Source: a virus
Strand: one strand, 5' to 3'
IMG/VR virus record: IMGVR_UViG_3300034220_000005
Location: 1-21,641 of that record
DNA: 21,641 nucleotides
In this document: piece by piece, positions 13,017 to 19,889 of the stretch
Layout of the letters: each line of letters begins with the position of its first letter
How positions within the stretch are numbered: the first letter of the stretch is position 1
Position numbers and translations under genes: made by a program
Notes under the pieces: generated by a model
What the model saw: the letters and a program-made list of their open reading frames with translations, nothing else
Told to the model about the DNA's origin: nothing
Database searches by the model: none

Positions 13017-14048
13017 TCAGGCGACGTCGGCGACGAGCAGGCGGCGCGGGTTCTCCAAGACAGGCATGCCAACGGCATCGACGTAACTGAACTGCCTGAA
13101 CGGCGGGCCTTCCTTGATGACGACCCCGACGATCCCCGGAGCGTCCGCGAAAGACAGGTCGACCTCGGCGGCTCCGACCAGCTCAAGCGCGGTGGCGGTG
13201 ATGCCCCACGCGGTGTAGCCGATGTTCTCGCCAAACATGATGACCCGGTCGTCCGGGATCACCTTGGTGGTCACGCCGTCGACGTCGACCTGGCTGTCGT
13301 AGACCAGGGTGATCGGCGGGAGGCCGAACGCGGCCAGGGTGGCGTCGAGGGCCGGCCGGGTGACCAGGCCCGGAGCGCCAGCCAGGGAGGCGGCCAGGGA
13401 CCGGATCTCGGCGTTCTGCAGCATGAAGTTCATCACCCGGGTCGACACGATCATGCCGGTCGGGCGCGAACCGTTGGTGGCGACGTAGACGTTCACCCAG
13501 TCGGTCAGGTTCGCGATCACGGTGGCAGTCGCCACGGTCGACCACAGGGTGCCTGGGGCCACGATGTGGTTGCCCGGGACACCGAAATCGGCCTCCATGG
13601 TGAGGTTGCCTTCACCCGCAAGCGTGAACTTGCCATCGGTGAGCACGTCGCCGCGGGCCTGCTCCATCCGGGCCCGCACCTCGCGGGTCAGGTTGGTCGC
13701 ATCGTCGTAGATGGCGTCGACGATGGCGCCCTGGTTGGTGCCGCCGAGGCGGGCGAACTCCAGCTGGAGTCGCTCAAACTCGCCGACGCTGACCGAGGAG
13801 GACAGCGGGGGCAGCTTGACCTGCTTGGTGGTGACCGTGTCCCGCTCGGAGACGTGCAGGCGGGCGTCGAACGCCCGGAACCGCGCGGTCCGGTTGGTGC
13901 GGGTCAGCTCGGAGAGGTCGACCGTGTTCCGGTTGAGGACACGGTCGGGGAGGATCAGGTTGAGCACCTGGTCGGCCGGGGAGGGAACCTCCCGCACAAA
14001 GGCGGTGAGCGCGTCCGGGGTGACCGGTCCGTCGAAGACGATAGCCAT
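13017..14048 (-). CDS. Major capsid protein (lambda gpE-like)
   Basis: This 343-residue protein is almost the size of lambda gpE (341). It starts MAIVFDGPVTPDALTAFVRE at ATG 14048 with GGAG about 8 bases upstream. It shows features of the phage major capsid E family: an N-terminal NRNTVDLSELTRTNRTARFR region, REVRARMEQARGDVLTDGKF near 121-140 (the conserved long helix and following strand), WVNVYVATNGSRPTGMIVS, and a C-terminal VPVL-type end (DAVGMPVLENPRRLLVADVA). It adopts the HK97 fold and forms the procapsid shell. Its partner decoration gene lies immediately upstream, as in lambda D-E. Confidence 0.9.
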   Translation of the reverse strand: MAIVFDGPVTPDALTAFVREVPSPADQVLNLILPDRVLNRNTVDLSELTRTNRTARFRAFDARLHVSERDTVTTKQVKLPPLSSSVSVGEFERLQLEFARLGGTNQGAIVDAIYDDATNLTREVRARMEQARGDVLTDGKFTLAGEGNLTMEADFGVPGNHIVAPGTLWSTVATATVIANLTDWVNVYVATNGSRPTGMIVSTRVMNFMLQNAEIRSLAASLAGAPGLVTRPALDATLAAFGLPPITLVYDSQVDVDGVTTKVIPDDRVIMFGENIGYTAWGITATALELVGAAEVDLSFADAPGIVGVVIKEGPPFRQFSYVDAVGMPVLENPRRLLVADVA

Positions 14049-14053
14049 CTAGA

Positions 14054-14440
14054 TCACTCCCCAGCCGTGAAGGTGATGAGCGGGAGCGCGGCAGCGCCAC
14101 CCGCTCCGAGCGAGCCGCTCCCGGTGGCGAAAGGCAGCTTGTTGGTGTTGACGTAGCCGTGATTCACCAGCGCGCCGCCCACCTTCACGGTGCTCGACGA
14201 GATCCGCACCGAGGAGAACAGCAGGCCAGCCGCCGCGCCAGTTCCCGAGTAGGGGCCACCAGCGGGACTGATGACGGTGCCTGACGGGATGTACCCGTTC
14301 GGGTAGTGGGTGCCAGCGGTGAAGAGGGAGGCGTCGAGCGTGATGCCCCGGTTGGTGCCGGGCTCGGTGCCGTGCGGGCCCAAGAGCCACGAACGCTTCT
14401 CCGCCTGGTACCCCACGGTGCTAACGGAGATCTCCGTCAT
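14054..14440 (-). CDS. Head decoration protein (lambda gpD-like)
   Basis: This 128-residue protein starts MTEISVSTVGYQAEKRSWLL at ATG 14440. The motif RGITLDASLFTAGTHYPNGY, then PSGTVI, and a C-terminal KLPFATGSG are characteristic of the gpD/HDPD family, whose trimers bind the expanded capsid and stabilise it. It is slightly longer than lambda gpD (110). It lies between scaffold and capsid genes, 5 bases before the capsid start, a canonical arrangement. Confidence 0.85.
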   Translation of the reverse strand: MTEISVSTVGYQAEKRSWLLGPHGTEPGTNRGITLDASLFTAGTHYPNGYIPSGTVISPAGGPYSGTGAAAGLLFSSVRISSSTVKVGGALVNHGYVNTNKLPFATGSGSLGAGGAAALPLITFTAGE

Positions 14441-14491
14441 GAGGGTGTTCCTTTCGGTGGTTGAGGCGGTCGGGCTTCTGTACCGATCCGC

Positions 14492-15112
14492 TTACTGCTT
14501 GGTGGTGCCGAAGCGCTTACGCGCCTGCTCCCGTCCCTGCTCAGCCGCGCTGGGCTGACCCTGCGGGCGTCCTTGGGCGTCGTCCGGTTTCGGCCTGGCA
14601 GCCTTACCGTCGTCGACGAGGTACGGCTCGTCCTTCGCCAGGTCGGCGAGGAGTGCTCGGACGGCCTTGGCGTCGACCGTTCCGTCGTCGGAGACCTTGA
14701 CCCCGGAAAGGTCGATGGCCTTGACGGCGAGGCCCGGGTTGCGGAACTTCGCTTCGGCGGCCAGCGCCCGCGCTTCGGCTGACAGGAGGCGGCTGTTCGC
14801 TGCCTGCTGCACTTCGGCGATGGCTTCCTCGCGGGCCTTGCGAACCGCCTTCTCGAGGTCGGAGGCGTTGGCCTGCTCGATCTCCTCAAGCTTCGCGGCC
14901 TTTGCCTTCAGGTCTCCGTAGTCGGCGAACTTCTCACGCTCACGGCGGAGCCGATCGGTGACGATCCGGTCGAGTTCCTCTTGTGATGCGGGAGGGGTGA
15001 ACCCGGGCGGCGGAGTCTCGGCCGGAGGGTCGGTGACCTGCTGCGAACCGCCCTGAATGAGGCGGATGGGCAGGCCGTTCCGGCGATAACCGATGATGGG
15101 GCTGAATTGCAT
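14492..15112 (-). CDS. Capsid scaffolding protein
   Basis: The protein has 206 residues with the N-terminal MQFSPIIGYRRNGLPIRLIQ motif often seen in actinophage scaffolds. A Pro-rich linker follows (about 28-42), then a long charged coiled coil at about 44-125 (DRIVTDRLRREREKF, KLEEIEQANASDLEKAVRKA). A small folded region (about 130-175, FRNPGLAVKAIDLSGVKVSD) precedes a basic Gln/Pro-rich tail ending RKRFGTTKQ. Charge, coiled coil and position before the decoration and capsid genes identify it as the internal scaffold. No maturation-protease motif is present in it. It is the first head gene after the insertion-sequence block, so its transcription may depend on read-through or on a local promoter. 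Confidence 0.83.
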   Translation of the reverse strand: MQFSPIIGYRRNGLPIRLIQGGSQQVTDPPAETPPPGFTPPASQEELDRIVTDRLRREREKFADYGDLKAKAAKLEEIEQANASDLEKAVRKAREEAIAEVQQAANSRLLSAEARALAAEAKFRNPGLAVKAIDLSGVKVSDDGTVDAKAVRALLADLAKDEPYLVDDGKAARPKPDDAQGRPQGQPSAAEQGREQARKRFGTTKQ

Positions 15113-15273
15113 TCGTGAATCTCCGTAACCTCGTCAGGTCTTACGCCGTCCTTGAGCGCGGACGTAGCGCACCCGAATCCCCAACGGGGCCGGGAAGTCT
15201 GGTCCCCGAAGCGGAGGGGGATCTCTTGCGGCCTTGCTCGGCCACCCACGTCCCGCAACCACATGGCGGCACG

Positions 15274-15281
15274 CAGCCCAC
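15274..15281. repeat. Left arm of the hairpin split by the outer IS
   Basis: CAGCCCAC here pairs perfectly with GTGGGCTG at 17886-17893. Without the IS block and one target duplicate, the two arms flank a 12-base loop. The outer IS joined exactly at the inner end of this arm. Confidence 0.75.
15279..15281. repeat. Target-site duplicate CAC, left copy (outer IS)
   Basis: CAC immediately precedes the outer element's left terminal TG. An identical CAC at 17871-17873 follows its right end. A 3-bp duplication is usual for IS3-family elements. Confidence 0.85.
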
Positions 15282-15309
15282 TGTTCCGTACCGGGTCTGA
15301 TGGAGGCTC
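15282..15309 (+). repeat. Left terminal inverted repeat of the outer IS (interrupted at its inner end)
   Basis: These 28 bases match the reverse complement of 17842-17870 apart from 5 differences. The 29th base of the repeat is displaced to 16578 by the inner IS insertion. Confidence 0.85.
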
Positions 15310-15335
15310 TGGTGTGTCCCTGCTTCCGTGGCGTC
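15310..15335 (+). repeat. Left terminal inverted repeat of the inner IS
   Basis: Pairs with 16549-16574 in reverse complement, 20 of 26 positions, including the terminal TGGTG and GTCCC blocks. Confidence 0.8.
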
Positions 15336-15376
15336 TGAGTTTCTGGAGTCTGGTGTCCTGAGATCCAGGAGGACGG

Positions 15377-15682
15377 ATGGGACGACGGGGCTACTCGGCG
15401 GAGTTTCGACGCAAGGTCTTGGACCGGCTCGCTGGAGGACACAGCGTGGCCAGCGTCGCGCACGACCTCGACCTCAGCGACCAGACGATCTACAACTGGC
15501 GCCGACAGGACCGCATCGACCGCGGCCTGCAACCGGGTCTGAGCACCCGGGAGAACGCCGACCTGGCAGCGGCGAAGAATCGCATCGCCGAGCTCGAGAC
15601 CGAGCTCGCGGTCAGTCGCCGCGCCCTGGAGCTGGTGAAGGAGCAGACCAGCCCAAAAGCAGGTACGCGGCCATCGAGGTGA
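15377..15682 (+). CDS. OrfA of the inner IS3 element (unshifted product)
   Basis: This 101-residue DNA-binding protein is made without frameshifting. In IS3 elements OrfA alone often binds the terminal repeats and damps transposition. It ends SPKAGTRPSR after the slippery site. Confidence 0.85.
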   Translation: MGRRGYSAEFRRKVLDRLAGGHSVASVAHDLDLSDQTIYNWRRQDRIDRGLQPGLSTRENADLAAAKNRIAELETELAVSRRALELVKEQTSPKAGTRPSR

Positions 15683-16533
15683 TGGCCGCGGAGAAGCTAC
15701 CCGTCCAGGTCGGCTGCCGCGTCCTGGGCGTCGCAGAGTCCGGCTACTACGCGCACCGCAGCCGGACGCCGTCGGAGCGCTCGATCCGCCACGCGATGTT
15801 GACCGATCTGATCCGCCAGATCCATGTCGAGTCCCACCAGATATACGGCGGTCGGCGGGTCCACGCCGAACTCACCCTCGGCCGTGGCGTCCTGGTCGGC
15901 CACCACCAGGTCGAGCTGTTGATGCGGCGCGCGGGCCTGCAAGGCCTGTCCGGGCGCCGGAAGTGGAAACGGATCCGGGCCGACGACATCGCCAGCGACC
16001 GCGTCGAGCGCCAGTTCGCGCGCACCGGACCTGACCAGCTGTGGGTCACCGATATCACCGAGCACCCCACCCGGGAGGGCAAGGTGTACTGCTGCGCCGT
16101 CTTGGACACCTACTCACGCCGCGTCGTGGGCTGGTCGATCGACTCCTCACCGACCGGTGCGTTGGTGACCAACGCCCTCGGCATGGCGATCGACACCCGC
16201 CTCGGCAAGCACGCCGAGCCGGGCACGATCATCCACTCCGATCACGGGGTTCAATTCGGTTCCTGGGCGTTCACCAAGCGAGCCCGGGACTCCGGCCTGC
16301 TGGCCTCGATGGGCAGCATCGGTGACTGCTACGACAACTCCATGATCGAGTCGTTCTGGTCACGGATGCAGGTCGAGCTGCTCGACCGGAAGAAGTGGAA
16401 CACCCGCCTCGAGCTAGCCAGCGCGATCTTCGAGTACCTCGAGATCTGGCACAACCGCAAGCGCCGCCACAGCCAGCTCGGATGGCTCACTCCGCTAGAG
16501 TTCGAACGCAACCGCATCATCACCGTGGCATGA
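15377..16533 (+). CDS. IS3-family transposase OrfAB of the inner element (frameshift fusion)
   Basis: OrfA (15377-15682, 101 residues, MGRRGYSAEFRRKVLDRLAG) has an AGGAGG Shine-Dalgarno 5 bases upstream, a helix-turn-helix (SVASVAHDLDLSDQTIYNWR) and a leucine-zipper-like helix (IAELETELAVSRRALELV). The slippery heptamer CCCAAAA (15652-15658, frame C CCA AAA) allows a -1 shift into OrfB, which is open to TGA 16531-16533, giving a 385-residue fusion. OrfB has the HTH_21 segment (IYGGRRVHAEL) and the DDE integrase core: Asp in WVTDITEH, Asp in IIHSDHGVQFGS and Glu in MIESFWSRMQVELL, with the C-terminal YN..R-like WHNRKRRHSQLG. All expected catalytic residues are present, so it is probably active. 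Confidence 0.9.
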
Positions 16534-16548
16534 GAATCCACAAATCTC

Positions 16549-16574
16549 GACTCCTCCGAACCCGGGACGCACCA
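16549..16574 (+). repeat. Right terminal inverted repeat of the inner IS
   Basis: Ends GGGACGCACCA, the inverted partner of 15310-15335, and is followed directly by the CTC target duplicate at 16575-16577. Confidence 0.8.
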
Positions 16575-16601
16575 CTCTCATTCCACGTGAGGATGAGAGT
16601 C

Positions 16602-16923
16602 ATGGCAGCACCAAGGAAGTACCCCGAGGAGCTTCGGGAGCAGGGCGATCAGGATGGCGCTCGATCTGCGGCGTGACCCGGCGACTCGGAGCGGCGCTCT
16701 GCGCCGGGTCGGTGATCAGCTTGGGATCAACCCCGAGACGTTGCGGAACTGGGTCACCCAGGCTGAGGTCGACGCCGGCGACCGAGCGGGCACCACGAGC
16801 GAGGAGGCTCGGCGGGTGGTCGAGCTCGAGCGTGAGGTCCGCGAGCTGCGCCGGGCCAACGAGATCCTGAAGACGGCGTCAGCGTTTTTCGCCGCGGCGG
16901 AGCTCGACCGCCGACTGAAGTGA
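16602..16923 (+). pseudogene. OrfA of the outer IS3 element, frameshifted near its start
   Basis: The gene begins MAAPRKYPEELRE (16602-16640) in one frame. The rest (MALDLRRDPATRSGALRRVG from 16654) is in the next frame. Thirteen bases separate the two parts (16641-16653) where twelve would keep the frame: one extra base in CAGGGCG gives the expected RE-RAIRMALD-type junction when removed. The remaining part holds the helix-turn-helix (GDQLGINPETLRNWVTQAEV) and a leucine-zipper-like helix (VELEREVRELRRANEIL), ending ASAFFAAAELDRRLK. Translation from the ATG at 16654 could still yield an N-terminally shortened protein. A GTTTTTC run (16884-16890) is a weak candidate for the usual -1 shift into OrfB. 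Confidence 0.8.
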
Positions 16924-17855
16924 TCGTGGACTACATCGACGCCTACCGTCACTTGCACGGGGTCGAGCCGATCTGCCGGGTCCTCACCGAGGCCGGAACT
17001 CAGATCGCCCCGAGCACCTACTACGCCGCCAAGGCGCGCCGGCCGTCAGCCCGGTCGGTCTCCGACTCGGCGACGACTCGGTTGATCAAGGAGGTCCACG
17101 CCGAGAACTACGGCGTCTACGGCGTCCGGAAGGTCCACGCCGAGCTGCACCGCCAAGGCCACCCAGCCGCGCGCTGCACCGTCGCCCGGCTGATGCGGTC
17201 GGCGGGTCTGCGTGGGATCAGCCGGGCCAAGGGCCCTCGCACCACGATCCCTGGCGCTGGGCCCGACACTCGGCCCGACCTGCTGGACCGCCACTTCACC
17301 GCCTCGGCGCCGGACCGCGTCTGGGTCGCCGACATCACCTACTGCCGCACGTTCGCCGGGTGGGTCTACGCCGCGTTCGTCGTCGACGTGTTCTCCCGGA
17401 GGGTGGTGGGGTGGCAGCTGTCGAGGAGCCTACGCACCGACCTGGCCCTCGACGCCCTCGAGATGGGCCTGTGGACACGGGCCCACGCCGGCCGTGACAC
17501 CACCGGGGTGATCGCGCACTCCGACAAGGGAGTGCAGTACCTCGCGGTGCGCTACACCCAACGGCTCGCCGAAGCAGGTGCGGTCGCCTCGGTCGGGTCG
17601 ACCGGCGACAGCTACGACAACGCCCTGGCCGAGGCGTTCAACTCGTTGTTCAAGGCCGAGTTGGTCCGCAACAAGGGACCGTGGTGCTCGATCGACGACC
17701 TCGAGATCGCCGTCGCCGAGTACATCGACTGGTTCAATCACCGGCGCCTGCACGGCGAGATCGGACTGATTCCACCCGTCGAGCACGAACAGCACTACTA
17801 CCATCACAACCCCGTGCCGACTACCGTCGACGCGTCACTTCAGAGCCTCTACTAA
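16920..17855 (+). CDS. OrfB integrase-like transposase of the outer IS3 element
   Basis: The frame is 311 residues from GTG 16920, overlapping the OrfA TGA (GTGA); in a working element it is made as an OrfAB fusion by -1 frameshift. It carries VDYIDAYRHLHGVEPICRVL at the N-terminus, HTH_21-type NYGVYGVRKVHAEL, and the DDE triad: Asp in WVADITYC, Asp in IAHSDKGVQYL and Glu in ALAEAFNSLFKAEL. The C-terminal YIDWFNHRRLHGEIG motif is also present. The core is intact, but the OrfA frameshift and the split left terminal repeat make the element probably unable to move itself. Confidence 0.88.
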   Translation: MIVDYIDAYRHLHGVEPICRVLTEAGTQIAPSTYYAAKARRPSARSVSDSATTRLIKEVHAENYGVYGVRKVHAELHRQGHPAARCTVARLMRSAGLRGISRAKGPRTTIPGAGPDTRPDLLDRHFTASAPDRVWVADITYCRTFAGWVYAAFVVDVFSRRVVGWQLSRSLRTDLALDALEMGLWTRAHAGRDTTGVIAHSDKGVQYLAVRYTQRLAEAGAVASVGSTGDSYDNALAEAFNSLFKAELVRNKGPWCSIDDLEIAVAEYIDWFNHRRLHGEIGLIPPVEHEQHYYHHNPVPTTVDASLQSLY

Positions 17856-17870
17856 ACCCGGTACGGGACA
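17842..17870 (+). repeat. Right terminal inverted repeat of the outer IS
   Basis: Inverted partner of 15282-15309. It overlaps the last codons of OrfB and is followed by the CAC target duplicate at 17871-17873. Confidence 0.85.
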
Positions 17871-17899
17871 CACTCTCTAACGAGGGTGGGCTGTTGTGA
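17871..17899 (-). other. Phage spacer remnant between the outer IS and the MuF-like gene
   Basis: This contains the right CAC target duplicate (17871-17873) and the right hairpin arm GTGGGCTG (17886-17893). It is the other half of the phage leader at 15113-15281. Confidence 0.75.
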
Positions 17900-18469
17900 T
17901 CAGTCGAACTCGGGTACGGCGTCGCAATGATCATTGTCGTGCGACTCAAAGTCGACCGACGCCTCGTAGACGACAGTGCCGATACGAGCGCGGCAGTAGT
18001 CGCAGCCACCAGCACCCACCCGACGCCATCCGACTCGCGCCGGATCCGCGCGGGTCGACTGCACCACGGTTTCTCGGGCCCCGTTCAGCACGGTCCGCGA
18101 CAGGCCACCCAGCACCTTTACCAGTGCGATATCGACAGCAGGACTATCTGAGAACAACGGGGCCACCGACCAACGAGCCAATGCCTCAGCGCGACCATCC
18201 GTGGGCGCGTCTGGCATCACAGCAGCGAACCGCTTACGGACCCCAGCCTCCAAGCGCATCAGGTCATACCAGTCAGCGGAGACTGAGGCAGCCGACAGGA
18301 AGTAGGTGTTGACCAAACCGGGCAGCACGTCGAGCAAACCGTCTCGGACCTTCGTTGCAGCTGACAAGTCGAACTGGCGCCAGTACGTCAGTAGTTCCGA
18401 CTCGGCCAACGTAGACACGTCCCGCATCGCCGCCCGGTACAGCGCAACCTCACGCGCCGGCAGCGGCAT
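17900..18469 (-). CDS. MuF-like minor head (head morphogenesis) protein
   Basis: I choose ATG 18469 (MPLPAREVALYRAAMRDVST), which overlaps the portal 3' end by 20 bases; a longer frame reaching 18643 has a low-complexity Leu/Arg start that is only a shadow of the portal gene. The 189-residue product has an N-terminal helical region (ELLTYWRQFDLSAA, VNTYFLSAASVSADWYDL). A second helical part follows, containing VLGGLSRTVLNGARETVV. It ends with a MuF/capsid-morphogenesis signature: CDYCRARIGTVVYE, FESHDNDHCDAVPEFD. The C-terminal Cys/His cluster is intact, so the IS block lies just after the gene, not in it. Few copies are expected inside the head, next to the portal. Confidence 0.8.
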   Translation of the reverse strand: MPLPAREVALYRAAMRDVSTLAESELLTYWRQFDLSAATKVRDGLLDVLPGLVNTYFLSAASVSADWYDLMRLEAGVRKRFAAVMPDAPTDGRAEALARWSVAPLFSDSPAVDIALVKVLGGLSRTVLNGARETVVQSTRADPARVGWRRVGAGGCDYCRARIGTVVYEASVDFESHDNDHCDAVPEFD

Positions 18470-19874
18470 CCGGCACCGTAGCGACAACAGGAGCAGCAGC
18501 ACGAGCAGCCTCAGCGGCCGCAGCCAGAGCAGCGATGTTCGACCGCCCCGCAGTGCGCAGCCGGTCCTGTCTGACCCGCCGAATCTCCTGATCCGACAAC
18601 CCGAACTGCTCGAGGGTGAAGTCCCAGTCGGGGCTGAGCGCACCCGCCGCGATCATCTTCACCGCACGGTCGGCAGAGGCGGCCGGCGTCGGGGTCGACG
18701 GGTCCACCCACAGCGACTGCACGGTGCCAGGCTCCGGAAGTTCGCCGTCGCGCCACAGAATGCACAGCTCGCCGAGGTCAACCAGGCCAAGGTCGTACTG
18801 GGACTGGCGGCGGATAGCCCGCTTGTCGAGGCGCATGTCCGCCCGCTGGATTGCGTCAGCCGAGGCGGGGTTGTCGGTGGTGAATCCGAGGTGCGTGGCG
18901 GGGATGCCAGTCGCTGCGGAGATCATCTGCGCGTAGGTGCGGAGCAGGTCGGAGAACGGCTGCGGGGATGCGGAGGCGAACTGGCCGGGGACCGGCAACT
19001 GGTCGTTGTCATCTCGCGGGGCCATCAGCATGCGGCCGATGACAGCAGCCCACTGACCGACCGGGGTGCCGTCCTCTTTGACAAACATCGACTCATCGGC
19101 ACCCATCAGGTACCGCTGCGGGGCGGCGTAGAACTCGCGGGCGATCTCCATCCCCAGCAGAGTCCGCATGCCCGAGTCAGTCAGGGCACGAACAGCGCGG
19201 GTGATCTCCGACCGACCGTTCTCACGGGATGATCGGGGACGGTTCAGCAGCACCGACACAGGGACGCGGCCCAGCTTGTGCTGGTCCCGATCGGTGACGA
19301 CCAGCCGGCCCCGAAGGCGCTCGACGGTAATCGTCTCCTCGGGGAGGTACAGCTTCCATCCGTTGAGCACACCGAGGCCGTCGTACAGCTCGACCATTGC
19401 CGAGTCGATCCGACGCTGGCGGGCGTTCCAGTTCGCTGTCATCCGGTTCGGCGACTCAGCCTTGACCAGCACCTCAGGCTCATCGTCAGCGCCCGTACCA
19501 ACCGTCAGGTAGGACAGGCCAAAGATCAGCGCATCCAGGGTGGCCTGGCCTGACTCAACCGCAAGATGGTTCTGTGCGTAAACCTCCGCAAGGCCCAGAT
19601 CCATGCCGGGCGTGTACCAACCACGCCAATCCATCCGCTCGTCGATGACGTCAACCACGATCTCAGGCCACGCCGCTACCGCCTCAAGGTCCCGCAGGTG
19701 CGGGGGGATCGAGATGCCCAGGTCACGCACGATCCGTGAGCCCTCGTAGTACGCCTCCTGCCGCTTGTTCGCGACCTGGGCGCGGCGCAACTGCGAGATG
19801 AGCTGCAGCCGCAGAGACTCCTCCGCGTCCGACAGGGCGTTCAGGGTGGCAACCTCGAAAGGAAGGGCGGTCAA
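18450..19874 (-). CDS. Portal protein (SPP1 gp6-like)
   Basis: This 474-residue protein starts at TTG 19874, with AGGAAAGG about 8 bases upstream and 15 bases after the large terminase stop. Family features are: RQEAYYEGSRIVRDLGISIP near 38-57, VVDVIDERMDWRGWY near 73-87, ALIFGLSYLTVGTG near 117-130, PVSVLLNRPRSSRENGRSEI, and TGIPATHLGFTTDNPASADA in the C-terminal clip/crown region. It forms the dodecameric ring through which DNA enters and leaves. The C-terminus is an Ala-rich helix ending DAAAGA. The gene order terminase-portal-MuF is canonical. Confidence 0.92.
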   Translation of the reverse strand: MTALPFEVATLNALSDAEESLRLQLISQLRRAQVANKRQEAYYEGSRIVRDLGISIPPHLRDLEAVAAWPEIVVDVIDERMDWRGWYTPGMDLGLAEVYAQNHLAVESGQATLDALIFGLSYLTVGTGADDEPEVLVKAESPNRMTANWNARQRRIDSAMVELYDGLGVLNGWKLYLPEETITVERLRGRLVVTDRDQHKLGRVPVSVLLNRPRSSRENGRSEITRAVRALTDSGMRTLLGMEIAREFYAAPQRYLMGADESMFVKEDGTPVGQWAAVIGRMLMAPRDDNDQLPVPGQFASASPQPFSDLLRTYAQMISAATGIPATHLGFTTDNPASADAIQRADMRLDKRAIRRQSQYDLGLVDLGELCILWRDGELPEPGTVQSLWVDPSTPTPAASADRAVKMIAAGALSPDWDFTLEQFGLSDQEIRRVRQDRLRTAGRSNIAALAAAAEAARAAAPVVATVPDAAAGA

Positions 19875-19889
19875 GGGGGCTACCTTTCC

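Larger units (their letters stand above)
15113..15281 (-). other. Phage leader upstream of scaffold, cut by the IS block
   Basis: I see no convincing gene in this 169-base interval. On the minus strand it is rich in short stems (for example GGCC/GGCC around 15222-15236 and CCCC/GGGG around 15203-15218). It continues, on the far side of the IS block, into 17871-17899, which ends at the MuF-like gene stop. Removing the IS block and one CAC duplicate restores a phage spacer of about 195 bases. The scaffold ATG (15112) lacks a strong Shine-Dalgarno; GGAG is about 8 bases upstream. Confidence 0.5.
15310..16574 (+). mobile_element. Inner IS3-family element (ISb), 1265 bp
   Basis: The left end TGGTGTGTCCC (15310) and right end GGGACGCACCA (to 16574) are inverted repeats; over the first 26 bases 20 match. 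CTC flanks both sides (15307-15309 and 16575-16577), an exact 3-bp target duplication. It carries one orfA and one orfB joined by a -1 frameshift and appears intact. It is inserted within the left terminal repeat of the outer element, so it arrived second. Confidence 0.9.
15282..17870 (+). mobile_element. Outer IS3-family element (ISa), interrupted by a second IS3 element
   Basis: The ends are a 29-base imperfect inverted repeat (24 of 29 matching) starting TGTTCCGTACCGGGT at 15282 and TGTCCCGTACCGGGT (reverse complement) ending at 17870. It is flanked by CAC on both sides. Subtracting the inner element and its duplicate leaves about 1321 bp, normal for IS3. The cargo is orfA (frameshifted, 16602-16923) and orfB (16920-17855). 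It lies between the MuF-like gene and the scaffold gene of the late operon and is transcribed against it. The left terminal repeat is separated from the transposase genes by the inner element. Confidence 0.9.

Noticed and set aside
15134-15280. Possible tRNA-like segment (GGTGGCCGAGC start with GGGGATTCGGG further on, minus strand)
   Set aside because: No anticodon stem, acceptor pairing or GGTTCRANNCC T-loop can be assembled; it is simply a stem-rich leader.
15282-17873. Cargo-carrying composite transposon
   Set aside because: The two elements differ in terminal repeats and are nested, not flanking; no passenger gene lies between them.
18470-18643. Leu-rich N-terminal extension of the MuF-like protein that looks like a signal or membrane segment (LLVLLLLLSL)
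   Set aside because: It lies fully inside the portal gene on the same strand and arises from GC-rich shadow codons; ATG 18469 with a 20-base overlap is the better start.
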